Of a DNA stretch of 64,000 nucleotides, positions 51,962 to 62,390 are shown in pieces. The notes beneath the pieces were generated by a model. It saw nothing but the letters and a program-made list of their open reading frames with translations, ran no database searches and was not told the origin of the DNA. A program made the translations under genes and the position numbers. Numbering within the stretch: the first letter of the stretch is position 1; every line of letters starts with the position of its first letter. This DNA is from Mycoplasmopsis fermentans PG18. Lineage in GTDB: Bacteria; Bacillota_I; Bacilli_A; Mycoplasmatales; Metamycoplasmataceae. Location of the stretch: assembly GCF_000209735.1 (NCBI RefSeq), contig NC_021002.1, forward strand, positions 364,130 through 428,129, given 5' to 3'.

Positions 51962-54058
51962 ATGATATTTATTAATAGATTAATTAATCTTTTTAAGAAA
52001 AAAACAACCAAGTTTAATAAAGAAGATGAAACAGAATTTTTACGTCTAAAGCAAGAAATAGAATCAAAGAAAAATATTGATCGTAACTCTGCTATAGAAT
52101 TAAAAAATGTTTTTATCGACTTTGGTGAAACTTTAGCTGTAGATGATGTTAGTTTTAAAATTCCAGAAGGTTCATTAGTAACTCTTTTAGGACCTTCAGG
52201 ATCAGGTAAAACAACAACTCTTAATGCTATCTCAGGGTTATTAACAATAACAAGTGGGAAGGTGTTTTTTAGAGGAAGAGACGTTACAAGATTAACACCT
52301 CAACAAAGGAAATTGGGTTTCGTTTTTCAAAACTATGCCTTATATCCTCATATGAGTGTTTATGACAACATCGCATTCCCTCTTAAAAATGATGCAGATT
52401 GACAAAACAAAGTTTTAGATAGAAAAACAGAAGCTATCATTAATATTAGAAATATTTATCTTAAATCATTAGGTGCTAGTGATTTAGAAATTAAGCAAAT
52501 TAATGAAGCTTGAAAAATTTACAAATCAATTTATAGAGAAACACAATCAGAATTAGCTAATTATCGTGTTGAATTACGTGAAAAATTTGATAAAGCGTTT
52601 ACTGATTATAAAATGTCAAAAGTTCACTATACAGCTGATTTAAGCTTAGCTTCTAAATTGGCTTTAAAAAGCTTTGAAAGCTTGAAAAAGTCAAAACATG
52701 ATCAACTTAATGCTATTAACGAAGAATACAATCTTCTTAAAAATAACAATAGACTAAAAGCTGAAGAAGAATATAAACAATCAAAATTCTTAACTGATTT
52801 TGATAAAAACTTATTAAAAAGAAGCAAACCAAAAAGTATAGAAGAAGTACAAGAAGAACTTGACAAAACTCAAAAACTTATTGAACAAGTTGTTTTAGAA
52901 AACCGTAGTGAATTTTCTCATGAAACTCAAAGACAACTTGTTAAAACTGAAAATCAATTAATGAAAAATAATATTTATTACAAATATTACATGAACCTTA
53001 AAAAGGCTATTGTTAAATATGAACCATTAATTGATAAATACAAAAAAACTTACAAAGAAGTTAAAAAAGAATATAAAAATTCTGTCCGTAATAATTCAAA
53101 ATTAAAAAGATTAGTACGCAATGAAAAAATTATGAAAATGTACGCATTAGTTAATTTTGAAAAAATTCAAAATGAAATTTATCAAAAATACAACTTAAAG
53201 CAAATTATTGATGAAGATCACAAATTAAAAAATGCGAACTTAACAGATGAAGACAGAAACCAAATTGTTGAATATTCTAAAGATATAATTAGCCTTAAAA
53301 AAGCAATTCATAGAGAAGTGCTTGAAGTTGCTGAACGTGTTGAAATTCTTCCAATCTTACAAAAGAAACCAACTCGTCTTTCAGGTGGTCAACAACAACG
53401 TGTGGCAATTGCCCGTGCTATTGTTAAAAAACCTCAAATTCTTCTTATGGACGAACCTCTTTCAAACTTGGATGCTAAATTACGTATTTCAACTCGACAA
53501 TGAATTAGAGATATTCAACAAAAATTAGGTATTACTACAGTATTCGTTACACACGACCAAGAAGAAGCTATGTCAATTAGTGACATTGTTATCTGTATGT
53601 CAATGTCTAAAGTTCAACAAATTGGTTCACCAATGGAACTTTACAACAAACCACGTAACAAATTTGTAGCTAGATTTTTAGGAATGCCAGAAATGGGCAT
53701 GTTCGACTCTAAATATAAAGATGGAAAACTTACTGTTTTAGGTGTTGAAATTCCTGGAATCAAATTAAACGATGTTGACTTCAAAGATCTTAGTGTTGGT
53801 GTTAGAGCCGAAGACTTTGAAATTAAAAATAGAAAGCAAGATGCACAATTCAGTGGCGTAGTTAAAGCTGCTGAAAACTTTGGTAAAGAAAGCAAATTAA
53901 TAGTAACTTTAGAAAATGGTGAAAATATCAACTTTTTAGTTGACAATGACTATAATTACAAAGCTAAAGATGAAATTTATTTCAACATACCAAAACATCG
54001 TCTTCACATTTTTGACAAGTTAACAGAAGAAAGAATTGAATATGAAATCAAAAAATAA
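51962..54058 (+). CDS. ABC transporter ATPase, MalK/UgpC-type, with a long insertion
   Basis: A 698-residue ATPase. Walker [10 protein letters not shown] lies at residues 77-85, the Q-loop [20 protein letters not shown] at 120-139, the signature [16 protein letters not shown] from 473, Walker [13 protein letters not shown], the H-loop [13 protein letters not shown], and a MalK-like C-terminal regulatory region ([10 protein letters not shown]...[13 protein letters not shown]). About 300 residues of Lys/Glu-rich, coiled-coil-like sequence are inserted between the Q-loop and the signature, the same place as in oppF. It is the energy-coupling subunit for the two permeases that follow, with which it overlaps by 17 bases. 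Confidence 0.9.
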
Positions 54059-55145
54059 CTTTTGAGCAAAATTAGCTATCAAGTTTTCTTGATTAACTAC
54101 TTTTAGTGCTCAAAAGCAAGCTAATAGAAAAGAAGAAGCTCTAGCTGAATCAGTAGTTGAAAAGCATACTCCTGCTTACAAACCATTGATTTTGTTAGTG
54201 CCAACTTTACTTGTTATTACAGCATTTACATTAGTTCCTTTTATAATAAACATTATTCAATCATTTACTGTACAAAATGCTAAAAATGGCGTTTTACATA
54301 ATTTTGAATCTCTATTTAAGGAACCAAAATTTGCTGTAGGGGTTAGAAACTCAATTTTATATGCTATTGTTGTTCTACCTTTTGTTATGATGGTATCTTT
54401 ATTAATATCTTCATGTATCGCAAACGTTTATCGTAAGTGAGCAAGAGGTTTTTGACAAACAATATTCTTCTTACCTTATATAACAAATATTGTTGCTGTG
54501 TCTTTATCATTTATTCAATTTTTTGAAAATAATGGTTTATTCAACACAATTTTCAATTTAGGAGAAATTCCTTGATTAAATGATAAATCACCAAAAGCAA
54601 TTATTTCTTTCTATCCATTCCTTGCAATGGTTGTTCAAGGTATTTGATCAGGGCTAGCATTTAATGTTTTAATTTTTACAACAGCAATGCTTTCAGTTGA
54701 CAAAAACCTCTATAAATCAGCCTCAATCGACGGAATTGGACCAGTTAAACAATTCTTTACAATTACCTTGCCTTCTATTAAATCAACTACTACTTTCTTA
54801 GTAACAATGGGAATTATAAACGGAATAAAAGTCTTTCCTCTTGCATTATTCAATAATAGACCTGAAGAAGCAGTTTTAAAAGGTGCTTCAACCTTAATGA
54901 TCTTCGTTTACTACTACACAAGTCTTGGTGGAGCAGAAAACTTATCATTAGCTGCTGCAGGTTCTATATTGTTATTTATTATTGGTATAGTTTACTCAAC
55001 TATTATTAGAGGGGGATTTGGAACAATAATGAGAGTATCATTAAACTTAGGAGAAAGCAATGTTTGAAACAAAATTAAAGATTCAGAAGTGATGATCAAA
55101 TATCAAAATAAGAAAAAACAAAGACAAAACAGCGCAACAAGTTAG
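54042..55145 (+). CDS. ABC transporter permease 1, sugar-type
   Basis: A 367-residue permease. It has a charged N-terminal extension of about 45 residues, then six membrane segments starting PLILLVPTLLVITAFTLVPF, the UgpA/MalF-type pattern. The EAA loop SVDKNLYKSASIDGIGPVKQ followed by FFTITLPSIKSTT matches the ATPase-contact motif EAAxxDGA...F..I.LP. It starts inside the ATPase gene (17-base overlap) and its C-terminal 29 codons overlap permease 2. Substrate unknown; context suggests products of the surface nuclease, though sugars are equally possible. Confidence 0.88.
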
Positions 55146-56043
55146 AGAAGTCTCTGCTTTTGGAATGTTACTTGGTTTATTTCTTAAATTATTGGCATTA
55201 ACATTTTTTGCTCTTATTATTTTGTTCCCATTCTTCTTTATGTTGATGATTTCTTTGATGCCTGAAACTCAAGCAAAAACATTACAATCATCATTCTCAA
55301 TAATTCCTAAATCATTAACTTGAACAAACTATTCAACCGCTGCTAATACAAAAGCTAATGGTAATAGTGATTATTGATCAGCATTTGCATTAACTTTTGC
55401 CAATGTTATTTTCTCGATTATAGTTAAAATATTTATTACATTATTTGCAGGTTATGCCTTCTCGCTTAAAAAGTGAAGAGGTAAAAACATATTATGAGCT
55501 ATTTTAATGGGATTATTAATTTTACCTGAAGTTGCTCTTCTTTCAGGACAATATAAAGTTGTTACTGAATGAAACAATGCAATGGCACTTAAAAATAATT
55601 TCATAGGTGCTATGGTTATTATTGCTGTACCATTTGTGGCTTCAATCTTCAATGCTTTAATGTTTAAAAATGCATTTGAATCGATTCCTTCAAGAATTAA
55701 AGAAGTTGCTTTAGTCGATGGAGCTGCGGGTGCTAAATATCTGTTTAAAATAGCTATACCTATGGTTACACCAACAACTTTAACAGTGGTAATTCTAACA
55801 GCCTTAGCTGCTTGAAACTCATACTTGTGACCATCTCTTGCTCTTGGAAGCGACTACTTCATTATTTCTACATGATTATTCCATGTTGGTCGTGATGAAA
55901 GTAGTGGTGTTCCTATTATTCTTCAAAGTATTAAAATGGCTGGTGCCGTACTTGTTATTATACCAATGTTTATTTTCTACTTTGCCTTTAGAAAAAGAAT
56001 TATGAATGCTATATCTCGTCAAGGAAGTACTATTAAAGGTTAG
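55060..56043 (+). CDS. ABC transporter permease 2, sugar-type
   Basis: A 327-residue permease of the MalG/UgpE type with two adjacent TGA Trp codons near its start. Six membrane segments begin at LALTFFALIILFPFFFMLMI. The EAA loop is SRIKEVALVDGAAGAKYLFK followed by IAIPMVTPTT. The start ATG has a good TTAGGAG site. It overlaps permease 1 by 86 bases in another frame, so both genes use the same DNA for the tail of one and the head of the other. It partners permease 1 to form the membrane channel. Confidence 0.88.
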
Positions 56044-56054
56044 GAAGTGAAATT

Positions 56055-56333
56055 ATGAAAAAAGCAAATATAAAAACCAAAACAATAATTTGATTAATAC
56101 TCGCTATTATTGCTTTTATACTTTTAATCATATTTTCAGTTGTATTGCATAATACTATTCAAGTTTTAAAATTATCTGAATTTATTAGTTTCGACAAAGA
56201 CTATCTACATGAAGCTATGTCACAATATTCATTTGCAATTGCAATAATTACATTTAGCTCAATCATAATTCTAATAGGTACTTATATTTCATATGCAGGA
56301 TTCAAAAGTTGAAAATATAATGCAACTATTTAA
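56055..56333 (+). CDS. Small unknown membrane protein of the ABC operon
   Basis: A 92-residue protein starting MKKANIKTKTIIWLILAIIA with two membrane helices (residues about 11-32 and about 58-80) separated by a polar loop, and a short basic tail. I recognise no family. It lies 11 bases after permease 2 and 8 bases before the last lipoprotein, so it is co-transcribed with the transporter and may be an accessory subunit. The ribosome-binding site is AGGAAG. Confidence 0.75.
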
Positions 56334-56341
56334 GGAGAATA

Positions 56342-57838
56342 ATGAATAAAAAAATGAAATTTAAAAAATTAATGTTTATTGCTGCTTCAACTTTAGCCTT
56401 AGGAGTTGCACCTGCAATTACAATGTCATGTAATTTCTATATTAAATCTAATCCATTCTTAGAATATCTTAAAGACAAATCAGAAAATTTAAGTTTTTAT
56501 AAGAAAACTCCATATTGATTACAAAAAAATGCTAAAGATAAAACAAGTAATCAATTAGAATTGGCTTACAACTTTTTTGCTCCACATCATGCTAAAGTTT
56601 TACGTTACGATTCAAATGGTGCTTTCCCTTATTTAACTTCAACAAGGGAATCAACTTTATATGATTCAAACTTTAGTGAAAAAGGCATTTTTGATAACCT
56701 TTCTTATACAGAAAGTCAACAAGTTAAAAAACTTGAAGAATTTAAAAATACAAAAGAATACATTAAACAACATCCAAATGAAGTTGGCAAATACTTAACA
56801 AAATATTTTTATCAATTAACTAATAAACAAGCTGAAGATGTTTTTATGTATTACTTCAACAATACTCAATATGGTTACTACGTTTTAACGAATTATTATC
56901 GTATGTTCAAAGTTGAAAATGATTTTATTTACGATGGAAGTGAAAAACCTCTTAAAAACATTTCAACAATTTCAGACGGTACTAATAAACGTTATTTTGA
57001 CATTGTTAATCTATATGCATTAGAACATTTAGGTGATTTTATTAAAGAAAATAAAAATTTAATTAATGAAAATTTTGAAGACTTTTTTATTAAATTCTTA
57101 AATGAAAGTAAAAAATATGGTCTAAGAATATCTTCAAAAAACGATAGTTTAGTAGCACAAGAAGGTATGCAAAATGCTTTTGCTCCTGATTACTATTTAA
57201 GAAATCAAGATCGTAAACAAGAAGACTTAAAGGATGCCGCATTATTTTACAAAAATGCTGATTTAAACCCTGAAGGACAAATTTATAAAGACTTTATGAA
57301 AAATCCTGTTGAGTTTATTAAAAAACATCCAAACGTTATTAAAGCTGATGCTTCAGAAACAAAAATTAATGACCGTACAAATAAAAATTACACAATTACT
57401 GTTCTTAATAAAATAAAAAGCGAAATTAATAAAATAAAAAATTATGGTGTTAATGAAGAAACCATTTTAAGAGCACTATTTACAATTTTAGAATTTCATG
57501 GATTAAAAGATTATCAACTTGGATTTGCATACAATAAAACAACTAAAAATCTTGAATTTTATTTTGAAAAATTAGTTAATAACAAATGAAAAATTTTTAG
57601 CTTATCAAACTTTTTTGATAACTTAAGAAAAAAATTCGACCGAACTAACCCAGTCGATGAAGAATTCACAAAAGATAAATTAATTACATATGATGCATTT
57701 CCATCTGATTGAACATTTGATTTACCTAACACTGTTACAAAAGATGATGTAGATAAAATGTCTATTTACTTAGAAAATGGTGTTAAAGAACTTAAATTTA
57801 CATTGACAAAAATAAAACAATATTCTAATATCAAATAA
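56342..57838 (+). CDS. Aromatic-rich surface lipoprotein at the end of the ABC operon
   Basis: A 498-residue lipoprotein precursor. The signal MNKKMKFKKLMFIAASTLAL then GVAPAITMSC gives Cys30. The mature protein is unusually rich in Tyr and Phe in short clusters (NTQYGYYVLTNYYRMF, KYFYQLTN, FEDFFIKFL) and is mainly helical. It resembles what is annotated in mycoplasmas as aromatic-cluster or aromatic-motif membrane protein. Function unknown to me. An AAGGAG site overlaps the end of the preceding gene, and a strong terminator follows. An alternative start is the next Met (MKFKK). Context suggests a surface accessory of the nuclease-importer system. Confidence 0.8.
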
Positions 57839-57842
57839 TCAA

Positions 57843-57876
57843 AAATAAATTAGGCCTTGCGCCTAATTTTTTATTT
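57843..57876 (+). terminator. Terminator of the nuclease-ABC operon
   Basis: AAATTAGGC (57847-57855) and GCCTAATTT (57861-57869) form a perfect stem with a CTTGC loop, followed by TTTATTTA. Confidence 0.8.
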
Positions 57877-57878
57877 AG

Positions 57879-57905
57879 CCCTGTTTTATAGTGCTTTTGG
57901 TAAAA
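57879..57905 (+). repeat. Dispersed intergenic element, copy 5
   Basis: CCCTGTTTTATAGTG followed by CTTTTGGTAAAA. It lies between the convergent lipoprotein and rmuC genes, directly after the operon terminator. Confidence 0.6.
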
Positions 57906-57918
57906 AAAGCAAACTTAT

Positions 57919-59226
57919 TTATTCTTCTTCTTTATCATCATTTTCATCACTTAAATCTTCAATCATAGGCATATTCATTGCAACTTTATCAATGTCATAA
58001 TCTTCTTTTATAATACCTTTTTTTCGTGCACTATCAATAGAATTTTGAATTCTTTTCTTTACTCTATCGACTATTTTTAATGCTCTATTTAATTCAACTC
58101 CTGTTTTATCATTTTTCTTGATACTTTGTTCAATTTTGGTATAAATATTATCTTCACTTTGACGAATAAATAAGAATGCATCTAAAAGAATGTCAATATT
58201 TTGTTTTATGTTAATTCCATAATTTGCATAAGCAATGGTTTGAATAATCATCAAAATTGTACTTGGTCCAGCCAACATAATATCATGATCTTTATTCAAT
58301 GCTGAAACCAATTCATTGTCACTAACTGCTAAAGCAAAAATAGCTTCAGATGGTAGATACATAATTGCTTGCTTGGTAGTTACATTTTTAATAATGTATT
58401 TACTTTTAATACTTTTAGCTTGTTCGAGAATAACTTTTCTAAAGTTAATTTGAGCTTTAATTCTTTCTTCTTTAGAGTCTGCATCTTGATATGCATTAAA
58501 AGAATCAAGTGGAAACTTACAATCAATAGGCAAGTAACGATCATTTTGAGAGTTAGCTTCTCCATTAGGCATTTTAATAACAAAGTCAACTCTTTCGCTA
58601 TTTGGGTTCATATCTTCAAAATCAACAGCAGCAGCTTCATCTAATCCTTTTTTAGCAATTTTCTTTAAATCAACTTGTGCAGCTCACAAGTCTTTTGATA
58701 AATGTTCATTCAAAATACTCTTTAAATTAAACTCACCATAATTACCGCGACTTTTTGTTCCATCAAAAGTTTTTTGTAATGAATTAACTGAATCTTGTAA
58801 GGTCTCAAAACGTACTAAATTCTTGTCAAGATTTTCCATGTTTTCTTTAATATTTTTAAAGTTTTCTTCCATCTTTTTAGCTACTTCATTTTCAAATTTT
58901 TCATCAATAGCACCTTTAATTATTTGCACTTCCTTAATTACTAAATCATCAAACGATTTCATTTTTTTGTCAATTTCTTCTCTTAAATCACTAAAGTTTT
59001 TATTAATCATGTTGAATGAATTGGCAATTTTTTCATCAACATTTTTATTGAATTTGACAAATTGACTAGACAAATCTTCAGTTATTTGATTTTTAATATT
59101 ATTTGTCATTTTGTCTTGATCGATAACTTCTGTCTTATTTTTTTTATATAAGATGAAACTAACGACAATACTACTAATAGCTAAAATCATAGTCAATATT
59201 ACTACAATTAGAATTCCTATTTCCAT
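57919..59226 (-). CDS. rmuC: DNA recombination protein RmuC
   Basis: A 435-residue RmuC. It has one N-terminal membrane segment (ILIVVILTMILAISSIVVSF), a coiled coil of about 120 residues (for example NFKNIKENMENLDKNLVRFE), then the RmuC nuclease-like domain with GTKSRGNYGEFNLKSILNEH, RVDFVIKMPNG, YLPIDCKFPLDSFNAYQDA, and YLPSEAIFALAVSDNELV with MLAGPSTILMIIQTIAY. In E. coli loss of RmuC raises inversion frequency; its exact reaction is not settled. It ends in an acidic tail. It is a single gene on the minus strand. Confidence 0.93.
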
Positions 59227-59405
59227 ATTTTTTCTCCTTTAATTAATTGGTTTTTTAAATTATATAATTTTTAATTATATTTTGATTAAAATAACAACTT
59301 AAAAGCTCAAAAATTGCCACAATAAATATTATTTTTTTGTTTTTGCAAGACTCAAAAAGTTTTACAATTTAAAATTGTATTGATTTTAAAATCTAGAAAG
59401 AATTT

Positions 59406-59930
59406 ATGAAAATAGTTAAATTAACTAAAAAAGAATATAAAGGTAAAGAATTCTGTGTCCAATATAAAACAAAAGGCTATTACTTTATAGAACATACTAA
59501 AAATGGATTTAGTTTTGTTTACAAAAAATTTGATCAAGAAAAAACTTTTGGTTACTGTGACAAGTTTTTTCAAGATTGATTAAATAAACCAATTTGCTAT
59601 GGTGCTTTAGATGACCATAATAAGTTGCTAGGTTTTGCTGAAGGTTATTTAGAAGAGTGAAATAATCGTTTTAGAATTACTAACATTTTAGTATTTGATG
59701 AAAATAGTAGACATAGTGGTATTGGTTCTAAATTAATGAAAAAAATGATTGCAAAAGCTAAAACAACACCTGCTAGAATGATTGTTTTAGAAACTGAAAC
59801 ATGTAATGAAAAAGCAATAAGATTTTATCAAAAATTCAATTTTGAAGTTATTGGATTTGACTTGTATGCATATACAAATGAAGATCCAAAAGAACATGAA
59901 GTTAGAGTTGAAATGGGTTTAAAAATCTAG
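59406..59930 (+). CDS. GNAT family N-acetyltransferase
   Basis: A 174-residue GNAT. The acetyl-CoA-binding motif A is FDENSRHSGIGSKLMKKMIA (R-x-x-G-I-G). Motif B, ETCNEKAIRFYQKFNFEVIG, gives the usual helix-turn with the FYxKxGF-type ending. The N-terminal half is less conserved. The substrate cannot be inferred. It is divergent from rmuC and ends about 40 bases before the DJ-1/PfpI gene. The ribosome-binding site is weak (AGAAAG). Confidence 0.88.
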
Positions 59931-59973
59931 AAATTTTGCTATATAATAGAAATATAGTTTTTGGAGGTAAGAT

Positions 59974-60513
59974 ATGAAATTATTAGTTTTAACTCATCCA
60001 ATGTTTAATGACATTGAATTAACAACAGTCCTTGGTTGTTTAATTAGAAGTGGCAAAATGAGCAAAATTACTCTTTATAATCACAAGCATAAAAGTGCTA
60101 CAGGACAATTTGGAGTAACTACTTTGGCTTTAGAAAATAAAGTTAATTTAGATGAATACGATGCTATCTTTATTCCAGGCGGTAAAGGCGCACAAGAATT
60201 AAGAAAAGATCCTGAAAGTTTAAAAGTAATAGATTACTTTATTAAAAATGATAAATGAGTTTGTGCTATTTGTGATGCGCCTAATGTTCTTTATGAAAAT
60301 CATTTTATTGATGATAAGGTTAAATACAGTTCATTTCCAATTATACCTTTAGTTGGCGGTAAAAATAGAAATGAAAAAATGGTAACAGTAAATAACAAAA
60401 TTATTACTGGTCGTTGTGCAGCAAGTTCAATGGAATTTGGTTTAACTTTAGTTAAAGAATTCTTTGGTGAAGATGTTTACGAGCCTATTCGTAAAGGAAT
60501 GTTTGGAGCTTAA
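59974..60513 (+). CDS. DJ-1/PfpI family protein
   Basis: A 179-residue protein starting MKLLVLTHPMFNDIELTTVL, with YDAIFIPGGKGAQELRKDPE and the nucleophile elbow VCAICDAPNVL, where Cys occupies the family's active-site position (usually AICHGP; here Asp replaces the following His). The pattern is that of DJ-1/PfpI, a family of small chaperone, glyoxalase or deglycase-like enzymes. The activity here is unknown. TATAAT-like ATATAATAG lies about 30 bases upstream, with a strong TTGGAGG site. It ends at a hairpin terminator. Confidence 0.9.
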
Positions 60514-60521
60514 AAAGGCAA

Positions 60522-60555
60522 TAAAAAAATCAGCTTTTGAAAGTTGATTTTTTAT
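60522..60555. terminator. Bidirectional terminator after the DJ-1/PfpI gene
   Basis: AAAAAATCAGCTTT and AAGTTGATTTTTT form a stem (one G-T pair) with A-rich and T-rich sides. It serves the plus-strand gene and the minus-strand gene that ends at 60555. Confidence 0.7.
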
Positions 60556-62084
60556 TATTCTTCTTTTTCAATTTTATGCTTTTGAGCCTTTTTTATAAGC
60601 ACAAAGAGCAAAATTTGAAGTTTCAACTTATCTCATCAAACAGTGTTCGAAATGTTTTCGAAATTGCAACACATTTGATATTCAATAACCAATTTACCTT
60701 TAACATCATCTCAGTAAAAAATCATTTGATGTTTCTTATTGTTAATTAATTTAAAAAGCATGTATTTATGATCATTTCATACTCGATATGCATTAAAAGC
60801 TGTAAATCATCTTTTGTAATTTAATGAGAAATATTTAATTAAATTTTCTAGTTTATCAAAAGAATATTTGTATGATTTTTTGCTAATTTTAATCTTGCCA
60901 ACTCTTTCAGCTAATTGATTGTATTTGAATGAAAGTAAGTTGTTTCGATTTGTATAACTATTTAGCATTCAAATTAAACAAATGAAAAAGTAATAGTTAT
61001 TAAATTGAGTTGAATAACGAGGATTAGCTATAAATTTGTTATCAATATAAGCAAATAAACAGCTTTCATTTTTTAATTGTTTATTTATATTTTTTAAATC
61101 ATAGAAATAATATTTAACTTTATATTGTTTTAATAATTCTAATATTTGATAAGTAGTATTTTGTGGAACAACAACATAAGAATTACTAATATCAATTCCA
61201 TTACGTTTGATTTCTTCTAAAAAGAAATCTAAATAAATTAATACTAGTTCATGAGAATTAAGTCATTTAAATTTGTCATTTAAACGCAAGCAAACATTTA
61301 AGTTGCTGTTGATATCAAAATGAAAAATATTTTGAATTTTGTTTTCACGATATCATGAGCTAGCTGCAAAAAATGTTAATCATTTTAGGTTTAAAAGCGA
61401 AATATTTTTATTGTTTGTAATGTATTTATTTTGATAATTATTTAATAGTTCTGTACCAATACTTTGACTAAATTTATTGTCACTAGCAAAGTAACTTAAT
61501 GTTTTATATCTTTGTTTAACATTAACGAAAGCTTTAAGAATTTGTTCTTTTGAAGCTAATTCATCAATCAGTTCAAATTCATTAACTAGTTTAGGATCTT
61601 TGATGACAATTTCTTTATTTTGCCATTTGTTTAATTGATAATAATCATAAATTTTTTGTAAGTTTTCAGAGGTCAAAATTTCAAAGTTTTTATCAAATAT
61701 TTGAATTGTAATATAGTTATCATTTTTAATATTTTTAAATTTGATTAAAAAGTCATATGAAGCTTTTTTATAGGCATATTCATCTAAAATCAAACTAATT
61801 GAAAAGTTATTGTGATACTTAAAAACATTATGATTATTTTTGATAAAATAAGAGCTAAAATATTGAATATTTTCATTATAAAATTCTTGACCTTCAAAGC
61901 TTAATAAAATGTTACTATTGCTTTTTAAAATAGTTTTATTTATAGCTTGCAATAGTCGCAAGATTGATGAGAGTTCTATTTTTTCTTTGTTATTTGTTTT
62001 AAATAAAAAGGTATCATTGCGAATTAAAAGATTATCGTTTGAAACGATAATTTGCTCTTTTAATTGTTGATTATTTGTTTGCAT
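60555..62084 (-). CDS. Unknown protein, possible degenerate phosphohexomutase paralogue
   Basis: A 509-residue soluble protein starting MQTNNQQLKEQIIVSNDNLL. No catalytic motif is intact. Its layout recalls a phosphohexomutase: SSILRLLQAINKTILKSNSN then ILLSFEGQEFYNENIQYFSS sits where the family has GxDxRxxSxxFA, and a strand-helix run IQIFDKNFEILTSENLQKIY sits where the TASHNP catalytic block is expected. NVCLRLNDKFKWLNSHELVL follows, like DxDxDR...LTGNEL in normal enzymes. The active-site Ser and the metal-binding Asp triplet are missing, so it cannot be an ordinary mutase. I infer a pseudoenzyme, with low confidence. It follows the gyrA end by about 35 bases and may share its transcript. 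Confidence 0.6.
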
Positions 62085-62118
62085 AAAATTACCTATTATT
62101 TATATTAAAGATTTTTGA

Positions 62119-62390
62119 TTATTCTTCATTGTTTGAATCAATATCAATTTCATCGTTTGAGTTATCATCTAAGTTGATTTCTTGACTTTGTTCATAAATG
62201 CTTTGAACAACAGAAGTTGCAGCCATAGTTGCTTCTGGATCTGTTTTTTCATCAATTTTAATGATTTCAACAGCTTGAATTTCTTCACGCTTTTTAAGGT
62301 TAATTATTTTAACACCTTTAGCTGCCCGACCAGTTTGGCTAATTTGGCTAATAGCTGTTCTAATTGTTAAACCACTTGTTGTAATAATAA
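62119..62390 (-). pseudogene. Frame-shifted C-terminal tail of gyrA
   Basis: Open frame continuing gyrA in another frame after the run of four A (plus strand, 62389-62392). It encodes FIITTSGLTIRTAISQISQT, then GRAAKGVKIINLKKREEIQA and an acidic tail ending at a TAA at 62119. This is the expected last blade and tail of a GyrA beta-pinwheel. One extra T on the coding strand would join it to gyrA (LFIITTSGLTIRT). Confidence 0.7.

Noticed and set aside
53641-53946. Minus-strand frame opposite the ABC ATPase (also 58369-58644, 58823-59065 and 63229-63465)
   Set aside because: All are antisense to clearly recognised genes, with no supporting signals.
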